DNA from: Sulfurospirillum sp. UCH001
GTDB lineage: Bacteria > Campylobacterota > Campylobacteria > Campylobacterales > Sulfurospirillaceae
NCBI RefSeq assembly: GCF_001548035.1
Contig: NZ_AP014723.1
Span: 1,922,001-1,986,000, forward strand
Direction of reading: 5' to 3'
Length of the DNA stretch: 64,000 nt
Made by a program: the position numbers and the translations under genes. The notes under the pieces are model-generated. The model searched no databases, was not told the DNA's origin, and saw only the letters and a program-made list of their open reading frames with translations. Shown here one piece after another: positions 34,720-43,916 of this stretch. How positions within the stretch are numbered: the stretch's first letter is position 1; each line of letters opens with the position of its first letter.

Positions 34720-36813
34720 TTATCGCTTACGCCATACACTCACATGTAACGTTTTTATCACGCTTTTATAGTCACTTTCATGTGTGATCAACTGCATTTT
34801 CAGAGGTGCTTTAACCATCTCAAAAAATGCAGAGAGATGTTCATTCAAAGCATCAAATGTACTGTATTTTTCGCCATTTTTCTTAAATCCACCGAGCCAT
34901 TTCTGACGTGGAGTTTTTGTTTCATCCCAGTCATAAGCACTTGCAATGATCAAAAATCCTTTTGGATTGAGACGCTCTTTGATTTTTTCTAAAAAAAGTG
35001 CTGGATCATAGAGTGTATCCAATATATTATTGGCAAGAATGAGATCGTATTCATCAAAATATGGTTTCATATTGTGTGGATCGGCTTGCCAAAACTCTAC
35101 TTTTTGAACCTTTGGATCAATGTTAAAATCGCTTAGATTTTTCTCAATAAAAGAGGCAAGCTCTCCTTCTTCTTTCAGCGCATATTTAAGCTTTCCACTC
35201 TCTTTAAAATTGGTTGCAAGTCTCACTACACGTGCTGTAAATTCGACACCATGAACCATCGCAAAATGACGAGCAAGTGCAAATGTTCCTCTGCCTGCAC
35301 CACAGCCAATTTCAAGGGCTTTGTTATGTGCCCCACCACCCAAATCAATACACAGCTGTGCCATTGCTTCGTAATAATTATTCTCTTTTTCGCCAAAATG
35401 AGCATCACAAATCTGAGAAAGCGCAAAATCTGTCTCATAAAAAACAGAATGTGTCTCTACGGACGCATTAGACTCTACATAGCGAAATCCTGCATGCTGA
35501 TAAAAATGACGACGAAATGCGTAACGCGAAGCTCTGATAATCTCATTTCCCGTACTGATCCATGAACCACCTTTAATGATATTGTGTCTATCATCAAACG
35601 TTGGTACGGAAAAGTCATCATAAAGTGGATGGACAGTAAAACCATCAAAACCGTTAATAGGCGTTTCAGTCCACTGCCATACATTGCCAATCACATCGTA
35701 AAAATTTCCAAAAGCAAATGTATCTACGGGCACAGAAGAAGCAAAATACTCCAAGTTGATATTGCCAGGTGCTTTATCCCAAAATGGCTCATCACATTTG
35801 ACATGAGCATCCCTTAAAATATACCACTCCTCTTCACTTGGAAGACGAATGGATTTACCTTCTTTTACACTTTTCCAATTACAAAATGCTTTGGCTTCAA
35901 GGTAATTAATCTCAACTGGCCAGCTCCACGGCATATCTATTTCTTCTGCCATCAAACGCAGTTTGTATCCTGAAGCATCTTTACGCCAGAACAAAGGCAT
36001 CGTGGCATCTTTATAGCTTTTCCACTTCCAGCCCTCTTCACTCCAATAGCTCTCATTTTCGTAGCCACCTTCTTCGATAAAGCCCAAGAATTCAGCGTTA
36101 CTCACAAGATACTTAGACGCTTTAAAATCTTTCACTTCTTTAACATGAACACCATACTCGTTATCCCAACCATACAGTGCATCATCTTTTTTCTTTTCTA
36201 AACGAAGGGTTGTGCCTTTAACCTCTATAAGTTCATTTTGAACTACAGGTGTATCAAACGGGCAGACTTTCCAAAAATCATTGGATTTCACACGATCAAG
36301 TGGAAGTTGGCGAATAAGTACAGAAGAGGTTTCAAGATGAATGCGTTCATGCTCAATACCCATCATAATTGCCCAAAATGGGCTTTCCCACGAAATAGGC
36401 ATGGAAAGAGGCATCCTTTCAATCAGTTCTAAAATTTTAACTTTTACCTGCTCGCGATACGTCCTGATTTCAGGAATTCTTGGCCATTTGTAATTGGATT
36501 GGTTTAGATCATCCCAACTCATCTCATCCACACCAATCGCAAATATCGACTCGTAAACCGGATTAATGCGCTTATCTAAAAGCTTGGCAAGAACCAGCTT
36601 ATTAATAAAAAACGTTGCGGTATGACCAAAATAAAATACCAATGGATGACGCAGAGGATCTGCTGTGAGATAGTAACTCTCATCGTCCTTCATCAATTCA
36701 AAGAGCTTTTCATATACCGTATAAGTTTTAAGAAAATACTCTTTGATTTCCGCTCTTTTTTGCTCCGCAGTTCCTACATTTAAAAGAATATTGCGCGTTG
36801 GGATGAGTTGCAT
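34720..36813 (-). CDS. ovoA: OvoA: 5-histidylcysteine sulfoxide synthase fused to 4-mercaptohistidine N1-methyltransferase
   Basis: A 697-residue three-domain protein. A DinB-like N-terminal domain carries the iron-binding HxxxHxE motif (HERIHLE, about residue 153). A formylglycine-generating-enzyme-like sulfatase-modifying domain (about 190-430) holds GGYENESYW, RLPSEEEWYILR and FRYVES. A SAM methyltransferase domain (about 455-697) contains ALEIGCGAGRGTFALA and the OvoA-specific YDWDETKTPRQKWLGGF. Together these make ovothiol A, a thiol antioxidant, from histidine and cysteine. The gene lies between kdsA (1-base gap) and ribH, which are adjacent in Campylobacter. Confidence 0.9.
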   Translation of the reverse strand: MQLIPTRNILLNVGTAEQKRAEIKEYFLKTYTVYEKLFELMKDDESYYLTADPLRHPLVFYFGHTATFFINKLVLAKLLDKRINPVYESIFAIGVDEMSWDDLNQSNYKWPRIPEIRTYREQVKVKILELIERMPLSMPISWESPFWAIMMGIEHERIHLETSSVLIRQLPLDRVKSNDFWKVCPFDTPVVQNELIEVKGTTLRLEKKKDDALYGWDNEYGVHVKEVKDFKASKYLVSNAEFLGFIEEGGYENESYWSEEGWKWKSYKDATMPLFWRKDASGYKLRLMAEEIDMPWSWPVEINYLEAKAFCNWKSVKEGKSIRLPSEEEWYILRDAHVKCDEPFWDKAPGNINLEYFASSVPVDTFAFGNFYDVIGNVWQWTETPINGFDGFTVHPLYDDFSVPTFDDRHNIIKGGSWISTGNEIIRASRYAFRRHFYQHAGFRYVESNASVETHSVFYETDFALSQICDAHFGEKENNYYEAMAQLCIDLGGGAHNKALEIGCGAGRGTFALARHFAMVHGVEFTARVVRLATNFKESGKLKYALKEEGELASFIEKNLSDFNIDPKVQKVEFWQADPHNMKPYFDEYDLILANNILDTLYDPALFLEKIKERLNPKGFLIIASAYDWDETKTPRQKWLGGFKKNGEKYSTFDALNEHLSAFFEMVKAPLKMQLITHESDYKSVIKTLHVSVWRKR

Positions 36814-36814
36814 G

Positions 36815-37615
36815 TTATGCCTTTAAGCTATCTTGAATCGCTTTAATGTCTTTAATGGCTAAACCTAAATCTTCTAAGTCAAGCATATTCGGTCCATCAC
36901 AGAGTGCCTCACATGGATTAAAATGTGTTTCAAAGAAGAAACCATCCACTCCAACAGCAGCAGCTGAGCGTGAAAGTGGACGTACAAATTCGCGTTTTCC
37001 ACCACTTTTACCACCCTCAGTTCCAGGCATCTGCACCGAATGGGTTGCATCAAAGATAACAGGTGCAAACTGGCGCATAATCACAAAGCTTCTAGCATCA
37101 ACGACTAAGTTACCATAGCCAAATGTACTACCACGTTCTGTCAGCCATACGCCAGCCCTCTTAGCCGCTTCATAACCCTCTTCTTTAACACCTCTGGTAT
37201 CCAATACTTTTTTGACCGAATAACGCATATCCGCAGGATTTAAAAACTGTCCTTTTTTGATATTTACAACGCATTTTGTCTGCGCTGCTGCGACCAATAG
37301 GTCAGTTTGACGGCATAAAAACGCTGGGATTTGAAGGACATCAACCACTTCACCCACTGGTTTTGCTTGCGTATAGTCATGAATGTCTGTTAAGAGTTTG
37401 TAACCAAACTCTTTTCGTACCTCATCTAAAAGTTTCAAACCCTCGTCGATACCAGGACCTCTAAAACTGTCTATGCTGGTACGATTTGCTTTATCAAAAC
37501 TACTTTTAAAATAAAAATCTATGGTCTTATCTTCATGATAGCTCATTAATTTTTCTGCAACCCTAAAAAGGTTGTCTCTACTTTCAATGACACATGGTCC
37601 TGCTATTAAAATCAC
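36815..37615 (-). CDS. kdsA: 3-deoxy-D-manno-octulosonate 8-phosphate synthase
   Basis: A 266-residue cytoplasmic enzyme of KDO (lipopolysaccharide inner core) synthesis. Motifs: IAGPCVIESRDNLFRVAE, FKSSFDKANRTSIDSFRGPG, LQIPAFLCRQTDLL and FDATHSVQMPG. The Asn in FDKANRTS fits a metal-independent class. It overlaps the upstream EamA gene by 4 bases. Confidence 0.96.
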   Translation of the reverse strand: MILIAGPCVIESRDNLFRVAEKLMSYHEDKTIDFYFKSSFDKANRTSIDSFRGPGIDEGLKLLDEVRKEFGYKLLTDIHDYTQAKPVGEVVDVLQIPAFLCRQTDLLVAAAQTKCVVNIKKGQFLNPADMRYSVKKVLDTRGVKEEGYEAAKRAGVWLTERGSTFGYGNLVVDARSFVIMRQFAPVIFDATHSVQMPGTEGGKSGGKREFVRPLSRSAAAVGVDGFFFETHFNPCEALCDGPNMLDLEDLGLAIKDIKAIQDSLKA

Positions 37616-38526
37616 TCTTTCTCCTTTGCTACGATAATTCCACTAAGAACGACTAAGAGTATACCAAATAGTCCAACAATATCAGGTAAATCATCTCCCA
37701 ATACCACACCGATAATCAGTGAAAAGAAGATAATCGAATACCCAGCAGCGCCTACAACTCCTGCTCGTGTCGTTGCAAATGCTTTGGTCATATACACCTG
37801 TCCAATGGCTCCTGAAATACCCATCAATAAAATATACAACCACTGTATGCCTGAAGGCATTACAAAATGGCCAAGCATAAAATCAAACATCGGTGTATGA
37901 AAAAATTCACTTAAAACCATAAAGAGAGCGGGGAAAATTGTTCCTGTTGAGACAAAAGCAAGGACAATAATGCGCGTATCATAGACTTTGTTAAGTTCTC
38001 TTACACTCGTATACGCAAGGGCTGCACCAAATCCACTAAAAAGCCCAAAAAGGTCTGTTTTTGAAAGCATAAGACCACTTGGTTTCATGACCAATACAAT
38101 ACCTATAAATCCAATAAAAACAGCCAACCATGCTTTCCATCCCATATGCTCTTTCAAAAAGAAAAATGCAAGGATCGCTGTAAAAATAGGAGCGGTTCGT
38201 GAAAACGTAATGGCATCTGCAAGGGGAATATGTGCAATGTTATAGAAAAAAACCAGCATGGAAGCAAAGCCAATGAGAGCGCGAAACAGCAATAACCAAG
38301 GCTTTCCACCTACTTGTTTGATAGGCAATTTAAAGATACTAAGCGCAACCACCATCATCGTAATACCGTTGCGAAAAAAAACTACCTCTACAGAGTCCAT
38401 ACTTTGGCTTAAAACCTTTGCAAAAGCACCATCAAATGCAAAACTAAATGAAGAGAGCAACATAAATAAAACGCCCTTATTTATACTGCCGATAAACTGT
38501 CTCAAAATGACTCCGATCAAATACAT
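37612..38526 (-). CDS. EamA-family (drug/metabolite) membrane transporter
   Basis: Up to 304 residues with ten predicted helices in two EamA repeats: ADAITFSRTAPIFTAILAFFFLKEH and GAIGQVYMTKAFATTRAGVVGA. A TTG start at 38505 with GGAG eight bases upstream is a good alternative to the ATG at 38526, which has no clear RBS. Substrate unknown. It is the first gene of the kdsA run. Its promoter must lie in the 68-base divergent gap before the MscS gene. Confidence 0.85.
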   Translation of the reverse strand: MYLIGVILRQFIGSINKGVLFMLLSSFSFAFDGAFAKVLSQSMDSVEVVFFRNGITMMVVALSIFKLPIKQVGGKPWLLLFRALIGFASMLVFFYNIAHIPLADAITFSRTAPIFTAILAFFFLKEHMGWKAWLAVFIGFIGIVLVMKPSGLMLSKTDLFGLFSGFGAALAYTSVRELNKVYDTRIIVLAFVSTGTIFPALFMVLSEFFHTPMFDFMLGHFVMPSGIQWLYILLMGISGAIGQVYMTKAFATTRAGVVGAAGYSIIFFSLIIGVVLGDDLPDIVGLFGILLVVLSGIIVAKEKE

Positions 38527-38594
38527 AAGTGCGTTATCTTAATCAATTCTGTGTTAAAATCCGTTGATTTTTTTATCTTGATTGAGGACAAGCT

Positions 38595-39665
38595 ATGAAT
38601 CTTCAGCCTCTCTTGGACTACACGTTTTTAGGGCTTCCTATTACGCATATTGGCATTGCCATCACTATTTTTCTTACGACACTTTTTTTGAAAAATATCC
38701 TTGCGGCAATTATCCTAAAACCACTTAAGACCATTGCAAAACGCACACGTACTAAAACGGATGACAAGCTTATTAGTGTTATAGAAGAGCCCCTTAAACT
38801 CACCATCGTTCTTCTAGGTGCGTACATAGCAACTTTATGGCTTCCTTTTACTCATTTTGATCATATTGTTGATCTTTTCATCAAGTCATTTATTACATTC
38901 ATCATTTTCTGGATTTTATACCGTGTGGTTGATAGCTTTTCCAATCTTTTTAACTTTTTCTCCTCAAAATTTGGGAAAGAACTCAACGAAGATATTCAGC
39001 ATTTTATGATTAAAGCCATGCGTGTTCTCATCATTGCACTTGGTATCATGGCCATTTTGCAAGAATGGGGCATCAATGTCAGCGCTTTTGTCGCTTCTTT
39101 AGGACTTGGAGGTTTGGCAGTCGCATTAGCCGCAAAAGATACTGTTGCTAATCTCTTTGGATCACTGGTTATTTTTACAGATCGCCCTTTTAAAGTGGGC
39201 GATTGGATCGAAACACCGGTGGTAGAAGGGAACATTGAAGAGATCGGTATTCGCTCTACAAAAGTGCGTACTTTTGCACAAGCGCTTGTCAGTGTACCTA
39301 ATGCTACGATTGCCAATACGCCTATTACCAACTGGTCTCGTATGGGAAAACGCCGCGTAAAAACGCACTTAGGATTGACTTATAATACTTCTATCGAGCA
39401 ACTCAAAACCATTCTAGAAGATATTAGAGCCATGCTTGCTGCACACCCTGATGTTCATAAAGAGACCATCATCGTCAACTTTGATGAATTTGAAAGCAGT
39501 TCACTGAGCATCTACCTCTATTTTTTCACCAATACCATTGTGACAAAAGAGTACTTACAGGTCAAAGAAGATGTGAATTTTAAAATTATGCAGATCGTTT
39601 CTAAAAATGGTTCACAGTTTGCTTTCCCATCCCAGACGCTCTATGTTGAGAGTTTACCAAAATAA
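38595..39665 (+). CDS. MscS-family mechanosensitive channel, larger type
   Basis: A 356-residue protein with about five N-terminal helices. The MscS pore and beta-domain signatures are VASLGLGGLAVALAAKDTVANLFGS, DRPFKVGDWIETP, GIRSTKVRTFAQALVSVPNATIAN. It is of the YnaI/YbdG-like type rather than the short MscS seen at 18041-18871. It is divergent from the EamA gene and precedes der by 47 bases. Confidence 0.92.
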   Translation: MNLQPLLDYTFLGLPITHIGIAITIFLTTLFLKNILAAIILKPLKTIAKRTRTKTDDKLISVIEEPLKLTIVLLGAYIATLWLPFTHFDHIVDLFIKSFITFIIFWILYRVVDSFSNLFNFFSSKFGKELNEDIQHFMIKAMRVLIIALGIMAILQEWGINVSAFVASLGLGGLAVALAAKDTVANLFGSLVIFTDRPFKVGDWIETPVVEGNIEEIGIRSTKVRTFAQALVSVPNATIANTPITNWSRMGKRRVKTHLGLTYNTSIEQLKTILEDIRAMLAAHPDVHKETIIVNFDEFESSSLSIYLYFFTNTIVTKEYLQVKEDVNFKIMQIVSKNGSQFAFPSQTLYVESLPK

Positions 39666-39679
39666 CAGCAAACACACGC

Positions 39680-39685
39680 TATAAT
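39680..39685 (+). promoter_or_regulatory. Probable -10 box of the der-aroK-trpS-serS-pflB run
   Basis: A perfect TATAAT (context ACGCTATAATCG), 27 bases upstream of the der start codon, with AAAGG as the ribosome-binding site. Confidence 0.6.
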
Positions 39686-39712
39686 CGAGTCAATTATATA
39701 CCAAAGGTTACT

Positions 39713-41155
39713 ATGAAAAAAATAGCAATTATCGGGCTACCCAATGTGGGTAAAAGCTCCCTTTTTAATCGCATCGCTAAACAGCGCATCGCGATCACTT
39801 CTGATTTTAGCGGAACAACGCGTGACATTAAAAGCCATCAAGTCTATATCACCGAAAAACCATGCCTTCTTTTAGACACAGGTGGACTTGATAGATCAAC
39901 AGAACTTTTTGAGAATGTTCACAATATGTCGATGGAAGCTTCTAAAAAAGCAGATATTATCTTGATGGTTGTCGATGGGAAAATGCTTCCAAGTGATGAA
40001 GAAAAGAAGATTTTCTACGCACTGCAAGCACGAAACAAACCAATTGCATTGGTCATCAACAAAATCGACAACGACAAAGAGATGGAACGTGCATGGGAAT
40101 TTGATGAATTTGGTGCAGAGCATGTCTTCCCTATCTCCGTTTCACACAACCGTGGTGTAAGTGCCCTTTTAGAGTGGATCGGTGAATTTTTACCTGCCGT
40201 TGAAGGTGCGACACCGCCTCCAAGTGACGAAGATGAAGAAGAAAACGACGACTTTGAAGATGAATGGGATGAAGATGATGAATTTGTAGAAGAAGACGAA
40301 GAAGTCATTCCTGAAGTTGTAGAAGAAGTTGAAACAAATCAAATCAATGTCGCTATCATCGGACGTGTCAATGTCGGTAAAAGCTCTTTACTTAACGCCC
40401 TTGTAGGAAAACAAAGAGCTGTCGTTAGCAATGTCGCTGGTACGACCATCGACCCAGTCGATGAAAGCATCGAATATCAAGATAAAATCATTAACTTTGT
40501 CGATACTGCTGGACTTCGTCGCCGCGGTAAGATCGAGGGTATTGAAAAATTTGCACTCATGCGTACCAAAGAGATGTTAGAACGTGCCAATATTGCCCTA
40601 CTCGTTTTAGACTCCAGTGAGCCTTTCTTAGAGTTAGATGAGCGTATTGCTGGACTTGTGGAAGAAAACAACCTAGCGTGTATTATCGTACTGAACAAAT
40701 GGGATAATCCACTAGCAGATTTTGAAAAAATCACCGCAGAAGTCAGACATCGCTTTAAGTTTCTCTCTTATGCGCCACTCATTACCGTTTCTGCAAAGAG
40801 CAAACAGCGTGTTTCAAAAATCAAAGATATGATTTTGGAAGTTTATGCGAACTATTCACAGCATCTTCCAACACGTCAACTCAATGAAGTCATTAGACAA
40901 GCGACGATTAGACATCAGATTCCAAGCGATCACTCCAAAATAGTTAAAATTTATTTTGCAACACAATATATGAGCAAACCGCCACGCATTGCGCTCGTTA
41001 TGAACAAACCACGCTCACTGCATTTTAGTTATAAACGTTACCTTGCCAATAAATTGCGTGAAACCTTTAATCTAGAAGGTTCGCCAATTTTACTTTATCC
41101 ACGTGCAAAAGGGGAAAGAGACAACGAACAGGAAGAGAACGGTGCTGAATCTTAA
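39713..41155 (+). CDS. der: Ribosome-assembly GTPase Der (EngA)
   Basis: A 480-residue protein with two GTPase domains and a KH-like C-terminal domain. G1 motifs are GLPNVGKSS (first domain) and GRVNVGKSS (second, about residue 217); NKID and NKWD are the G4 motifs. The linker between the GTPase domains (about residues 166-210) is unusually long and acidic, made largely of Asp and Glu. Der acts in 50S subunit maturation. It overlaps aroK. Confidence 0.96.
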   Translation: MKKIAIIGLPNVGKSSLFNRIAKQRIAITSDFSGTTRDIKSHQVYITEKPCLLLDTGGLDRSTELFENVHNMSMEASKKADIILMVVDGKMLPSDEEKKIFYALQARNKPIALVINKIDNDKEMERAWEFDEFGAEHVFPISVSHNRGVSALLEWIGEFLPAVEGATPPPSDEDEEENDDFEDEWDEDDEFVEEDEEVIPEVVEEVETNQINVAIIGRVNVGKSSLLNALVGKQRAVVSNVAGTTIDPVDESIEYQDKIINFVDTAGLRRRGKIEGIEKFALMRTKEMLERANIALLVLDSSEPFLELDERIAGLVEENNLACIIVLNKWDNPLADFEKITAEVRHRFKFLSYAPLITVSAKSKQRVSKIKDMILEVYANYSQHLPTRQLNEVIRQATIRHQIPSDHSKIVKIYFATQYMSKPPRIALVMNKPRSLHFSYKRYLANKLRETFNLEGSPILLYPRAKGERDNEQEENGAES

Positions 41156-41687
41156 AAATAAAAACATCGTTTTTGTCGGTTTTATGGGCGTTGGCAAGGG
41201 GACAATTGCAAGAGCTCTTATCAAAAGAACGAAACGTTTTGGTCTTGATACCGATGATCTTATTGAAAGCATGGAAAACCGAAAAATCAAAGCAATTTTT
41301 GAGACGGATGGTGAAGCCTACTTTCGTAAACTAGAAAAAAAAACAGCCAAGTGGCTTGAAAAAAATGTTAAAAATGCCATCATCTCGACGGGTGGTGGCT
41401 TTTTTAAAGTTGAAAATCTCGATCGTATTGGCGCCGTTATTTATTTAAAGTCGAGTTTTGATGGTATTTTAAAACGCTTGAAAGAGCATGAAAATGCCGA
41501 CTTAAAACTCGCTAAGCGCCCTCTTCTCACCGATGAGAACAAAGCAAGAGCCTTGTTTGAAGAACGTTCTTCACTGTATGAAGCCAAAGCAGATATTATC
41601 ATTGATGTTGAAAATCGCAGTGTAAACGAAATCACACAGGATTTGATTACATTACTAAACCTAAAAGAAAAAAAAGATAAAGCGTAG
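41142..41687 (+). CDS. aroK: Shikimate kinase
   Basis: About 181 residues if started at the GTG at 41142, which has AGGAAGAG just upstream; a GTG at 41103 lacks an RBS. It phosphorylates shikimate in aromatic amino acid synthesis. The P-loop reads GFMGVGKGT, where most shikimate kinases have GKS; DTDD, the shikimate-binding FETDGEAYFRKLE and STGGGFF are standard, as is RPLL in the lid. It overlaps the end of der by 14 bases and is followed by trpS. Confidence 0.9.
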   Translation: MLNLKNKNIVFVGFMGVGKGTIARALIKRTKRFGLDTDDLIESMENRKIKAIFETDGEAYFRKLEKKTAKWLEKNVKNAIISTGGGFFKVENLDRIGAVIYLKSSFDGILKRLKEHENADLKLAKRPLLTDENKARALFEERSSLYEAKADIIIDVENRSVNEITQDLITLLNLKEKKDKA

Positions 41688-41696
41688 GATGGATTT

Positions 41697-42662
41697 ATGA
41701 GAGTATTAACCGGTATTCAACCCTCTGGTGCACTTCATATAGGCAACTATTTTGGTGCTATTAAGCAGATGATCGACCTTCAAGAAAAGAGCGATCTTTT
41801 TATCTTCATTGCAAACTATCATGCCCTCACCTCTTTAAAAGACGGCGAGGCACTTAAAAACAATACACTTGATGCTGCAATCAATTTTCTCTCTTTAGGT
41901 ATCGACCATACCAAAGTCACCTTTTGGACACAGTCTGATGTCAAAGAAGTTTTAGAGCTTTACTGGGTACTTTCAGGCTATACACCGATGGGTCTTTTAG
42001 AGCGAGCCCACAGCTACAAAGACAAAGTCGCTAAAGGTATTGCTGCCAATCACTCACTTTTTTCTTACCCTGTTTTAATGGCAGCAGACATCTTACTCTA
42101 TGACTCAGAAGTCATTCCTGTGGGAAAAGATCAAATTCAACATGTTGAGATTACACGCGACATCGCTATTAAATTTAACAATGACTTTGGTGATATTTTC
42201 AAAATACCAGAATTCAAAGTGGATGAAAACGTTGCAACAGTTCCTGGACTTGATGGTGCTAAAATGAGTAAAAGTTATGGCAACACCATTGACATCTTCT
42301 GCACCGAGAAAGAGCTCAAAAAAGCCACTTCGCGCATCGTAACAGACTCAACACCAATGGAAGAGCCAAAAGACTATACAACCTGCAATATATTCGCTCT
42401 TGCTAAACTCTTTTTAGAAAATGACGAAGTAGAAGCATTAAAAGCACGCTACCAAAAAGGTGGCGAAGGATATGGTCACTTTAAAGCCTACCTTAATGGC
42501 CTTATTTGGGACTATTTCGCACCTGCACGTGAGAAGAGAGCATACTATTTAGAGCATAAAGATGAAGTATTGGCTATTTTAGATGAAGGAGCGAGTAAGG
42601 CTCGCAAAATCGCAACAGAGAAGATGCGTATCATTCGTGATCTTGTTGGAATTTATCGCTAA
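41697..42662 (+). CDS. trpS: Tryptophanyl-tRNA synthetase
   Basis: A 321-residue class I synthetase. The HIGH motif is HIGN ([13 protein letters not shown]) and the KMSKS loop is intact ([10 protein letters not shown], about residue 196). It lies 9 bases after aroK and before serS, as in Campylobacter. Confidence 0.97.
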   Translation: MRVLTGIQPSGALHIGNYFGAIKQMIDLQEKSDLFIFIANYHALTSLKDGEALKNNTLDAAINFLSLGIDHTKVTFWTQSDVKEVLELYWVLSGYTPMGLLERAHSYKDKVAKGIAANHSLFSYPVLMAADILLYDSEVIPVGKDQIQHVEITRDIAIKFNNDFGDIFKIPEFKVDENVATVPGLDGAKMSKSYGNTIDIFCTEKELKKATSRIVTDSTPMEEPKDYTTCNIFALAKLFLENDEVEALKARYQKGGEGYGHFKAYLNGLIWDYFAPAREKRAYYLEHKDEVLAILDEGASKARKIATEKMRIIRDLVGIYR

Positions 42663-42670
42663 GGGAAAGT

Positions 42671-43915
42671 ATGTTAGATATTAAATTAATTCAAAATGAT
42701 TTTGAAAACGTAGCACAAAGCCTCAGAAAGAAAAAAGTAGATGAATCTCTTTTAGAAGAACTTCGTGCATTATCACTCGAACTCAAAAGCGCTCGGCTTG
42801 TACTAGAGCCTCTTCAAGCAGAACAAAATGCAAAAAGTAAACTTTTTGGTGTTTATGCCAAAGAAGGTAAAGATGTAGCTGCCCTTAAAGCGGAACTTTC
42901 TTTAAACAAAGAAAAAATTGCAGAAGCAACCGAAATCGTTAGAGCACTAGAAGAAAAACTTGAATCTCTAGCTACCATTATCCCTAATATGCCTTCACCA
43001 CTTGTTCCAGAAGGTGAAGATGAGAATGACAACGTTGAACTCAAACGTGTTTTAGAGCCAAAAACCTTCTCTTTTACTCCAAAAGAGCATTGGGATATCG
43101 ATATCAAACAAAACTGGATCGACTTTGAACGTGGTGTAAAACTTTCAAAAAGTCGTTTTAGTGTTTTGAAAAATGAAGCAGCAAGACTAGAGCGTGCGCT
43201 CATCAACTATATGCTTGACTTTAACCGCTCACGAGGTTTTGAAGAAGTAGCTGTTCCATACATTGTAAACCGTGAAACATTAATGGGAACAGGACAACTT
43301 CCAAAATTTGAAGACGATCTGTTTAAAGTTGATGGTGAAGATCTCTTTTTGATCCCTACAGCAGAAGTTCCTGTCACCAACCTTTTCAGAGATGAAATTC
43401 TAAACGTTGAAGAATTACCGATCAAAATGACAGCCTATTCTGCATGTTTTAGAAAAGAAGCAGGTAGTGCAGGTAGAGATACTCGTGGTATGATTCGCCA
43501 ACATCAGTTCGACAAAGTTGAGCTTGTGAGCATCACCACACCAGAGCAAAGTGAGGCTGTCTTTGAAGAGATGCTCTCTTGTGCTTCTGACCTTTTAACC
43601 TCACTTGGGCTTCCTCACCGTCATTTGATGCTGTGTGGTGGCGATCTTGGTTTTAGTGCCGCTAAAACTGTTGATCTTGAAGTGTGGCTTCCAGGACAAA
43701 ATAGATACCGCGAAATCAGCTCTGTTTCTAACACCTTTGATTTCCAAGCAAGACGTGCAAAAATCCGTTTTAAAGATGATGGTAAAAACCGTTTAGTGCA
43801 TACGCTTAATGGTTCTTCTTTAGCAGTGGGTCGAACACTGATTGCTATTATGGAAAATTACCAACAAGAAGATGGCAGCGTTGCTATCCCTGAAGTCTTG
43901 AAAAAGTATATGTAA
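42671..43915 (+). CDS. serS: Seryl-tRNA synthetase
   Basis: A 414-residue class II synthetase. The first about 105 residues form the tRNA-binding coiled-coil arm. Motif 2 ([23 protein letters not shown]) and motif 3 ([19 protein letters not shown]) are intact. It charges tRNA-Ser, one of which is encoded at 31241-31330, and may also serve selenocysteine tRNA. Confidence 0.97.
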   Translation: MLDIKLIQNDFENVAQSLRKKKVDESLLEELRALSLELKSARLVLEPLQAEQNAKSKLFGVYAKEGKDVAALKAELSLNKEKIAEATEIVRALEEKLESLATIIPNMPSPLVPEGEDENDNVELKRVLEPKTFSFTPKEHWDIDIKQNWIDFERGVKLSKSRFSVLKNEAARLERALINYMLDFNRSRGFEEVAVPYIVNRETLMGTGQLPKFEDDLFKVDGEDLFLIPTAEVPVTNLFRDEILNVEELPIKMTAYSACFRKEAGSAGRDTRGMIRQHQFDKVELVSITTPEQSEAVFEEMLSCASDLLTSLGLPHRHLMLCGGDLGFSAAKTVDLEVWLPGQNRYREISSVSNTFDFQARRAKIRFKDDGKNRLVHTLNGSSLAVGRTLIAIMENYQQEDGSVAIPEVLKKYM

Positions 43916-43916
43916 C

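Noticed and set aside
40015-40308. 97-codon serine-rich minus-strand frame
   Set aside because: It is the antisense of the acidic GAA/GAT linker in der; composition is forced by that linker.
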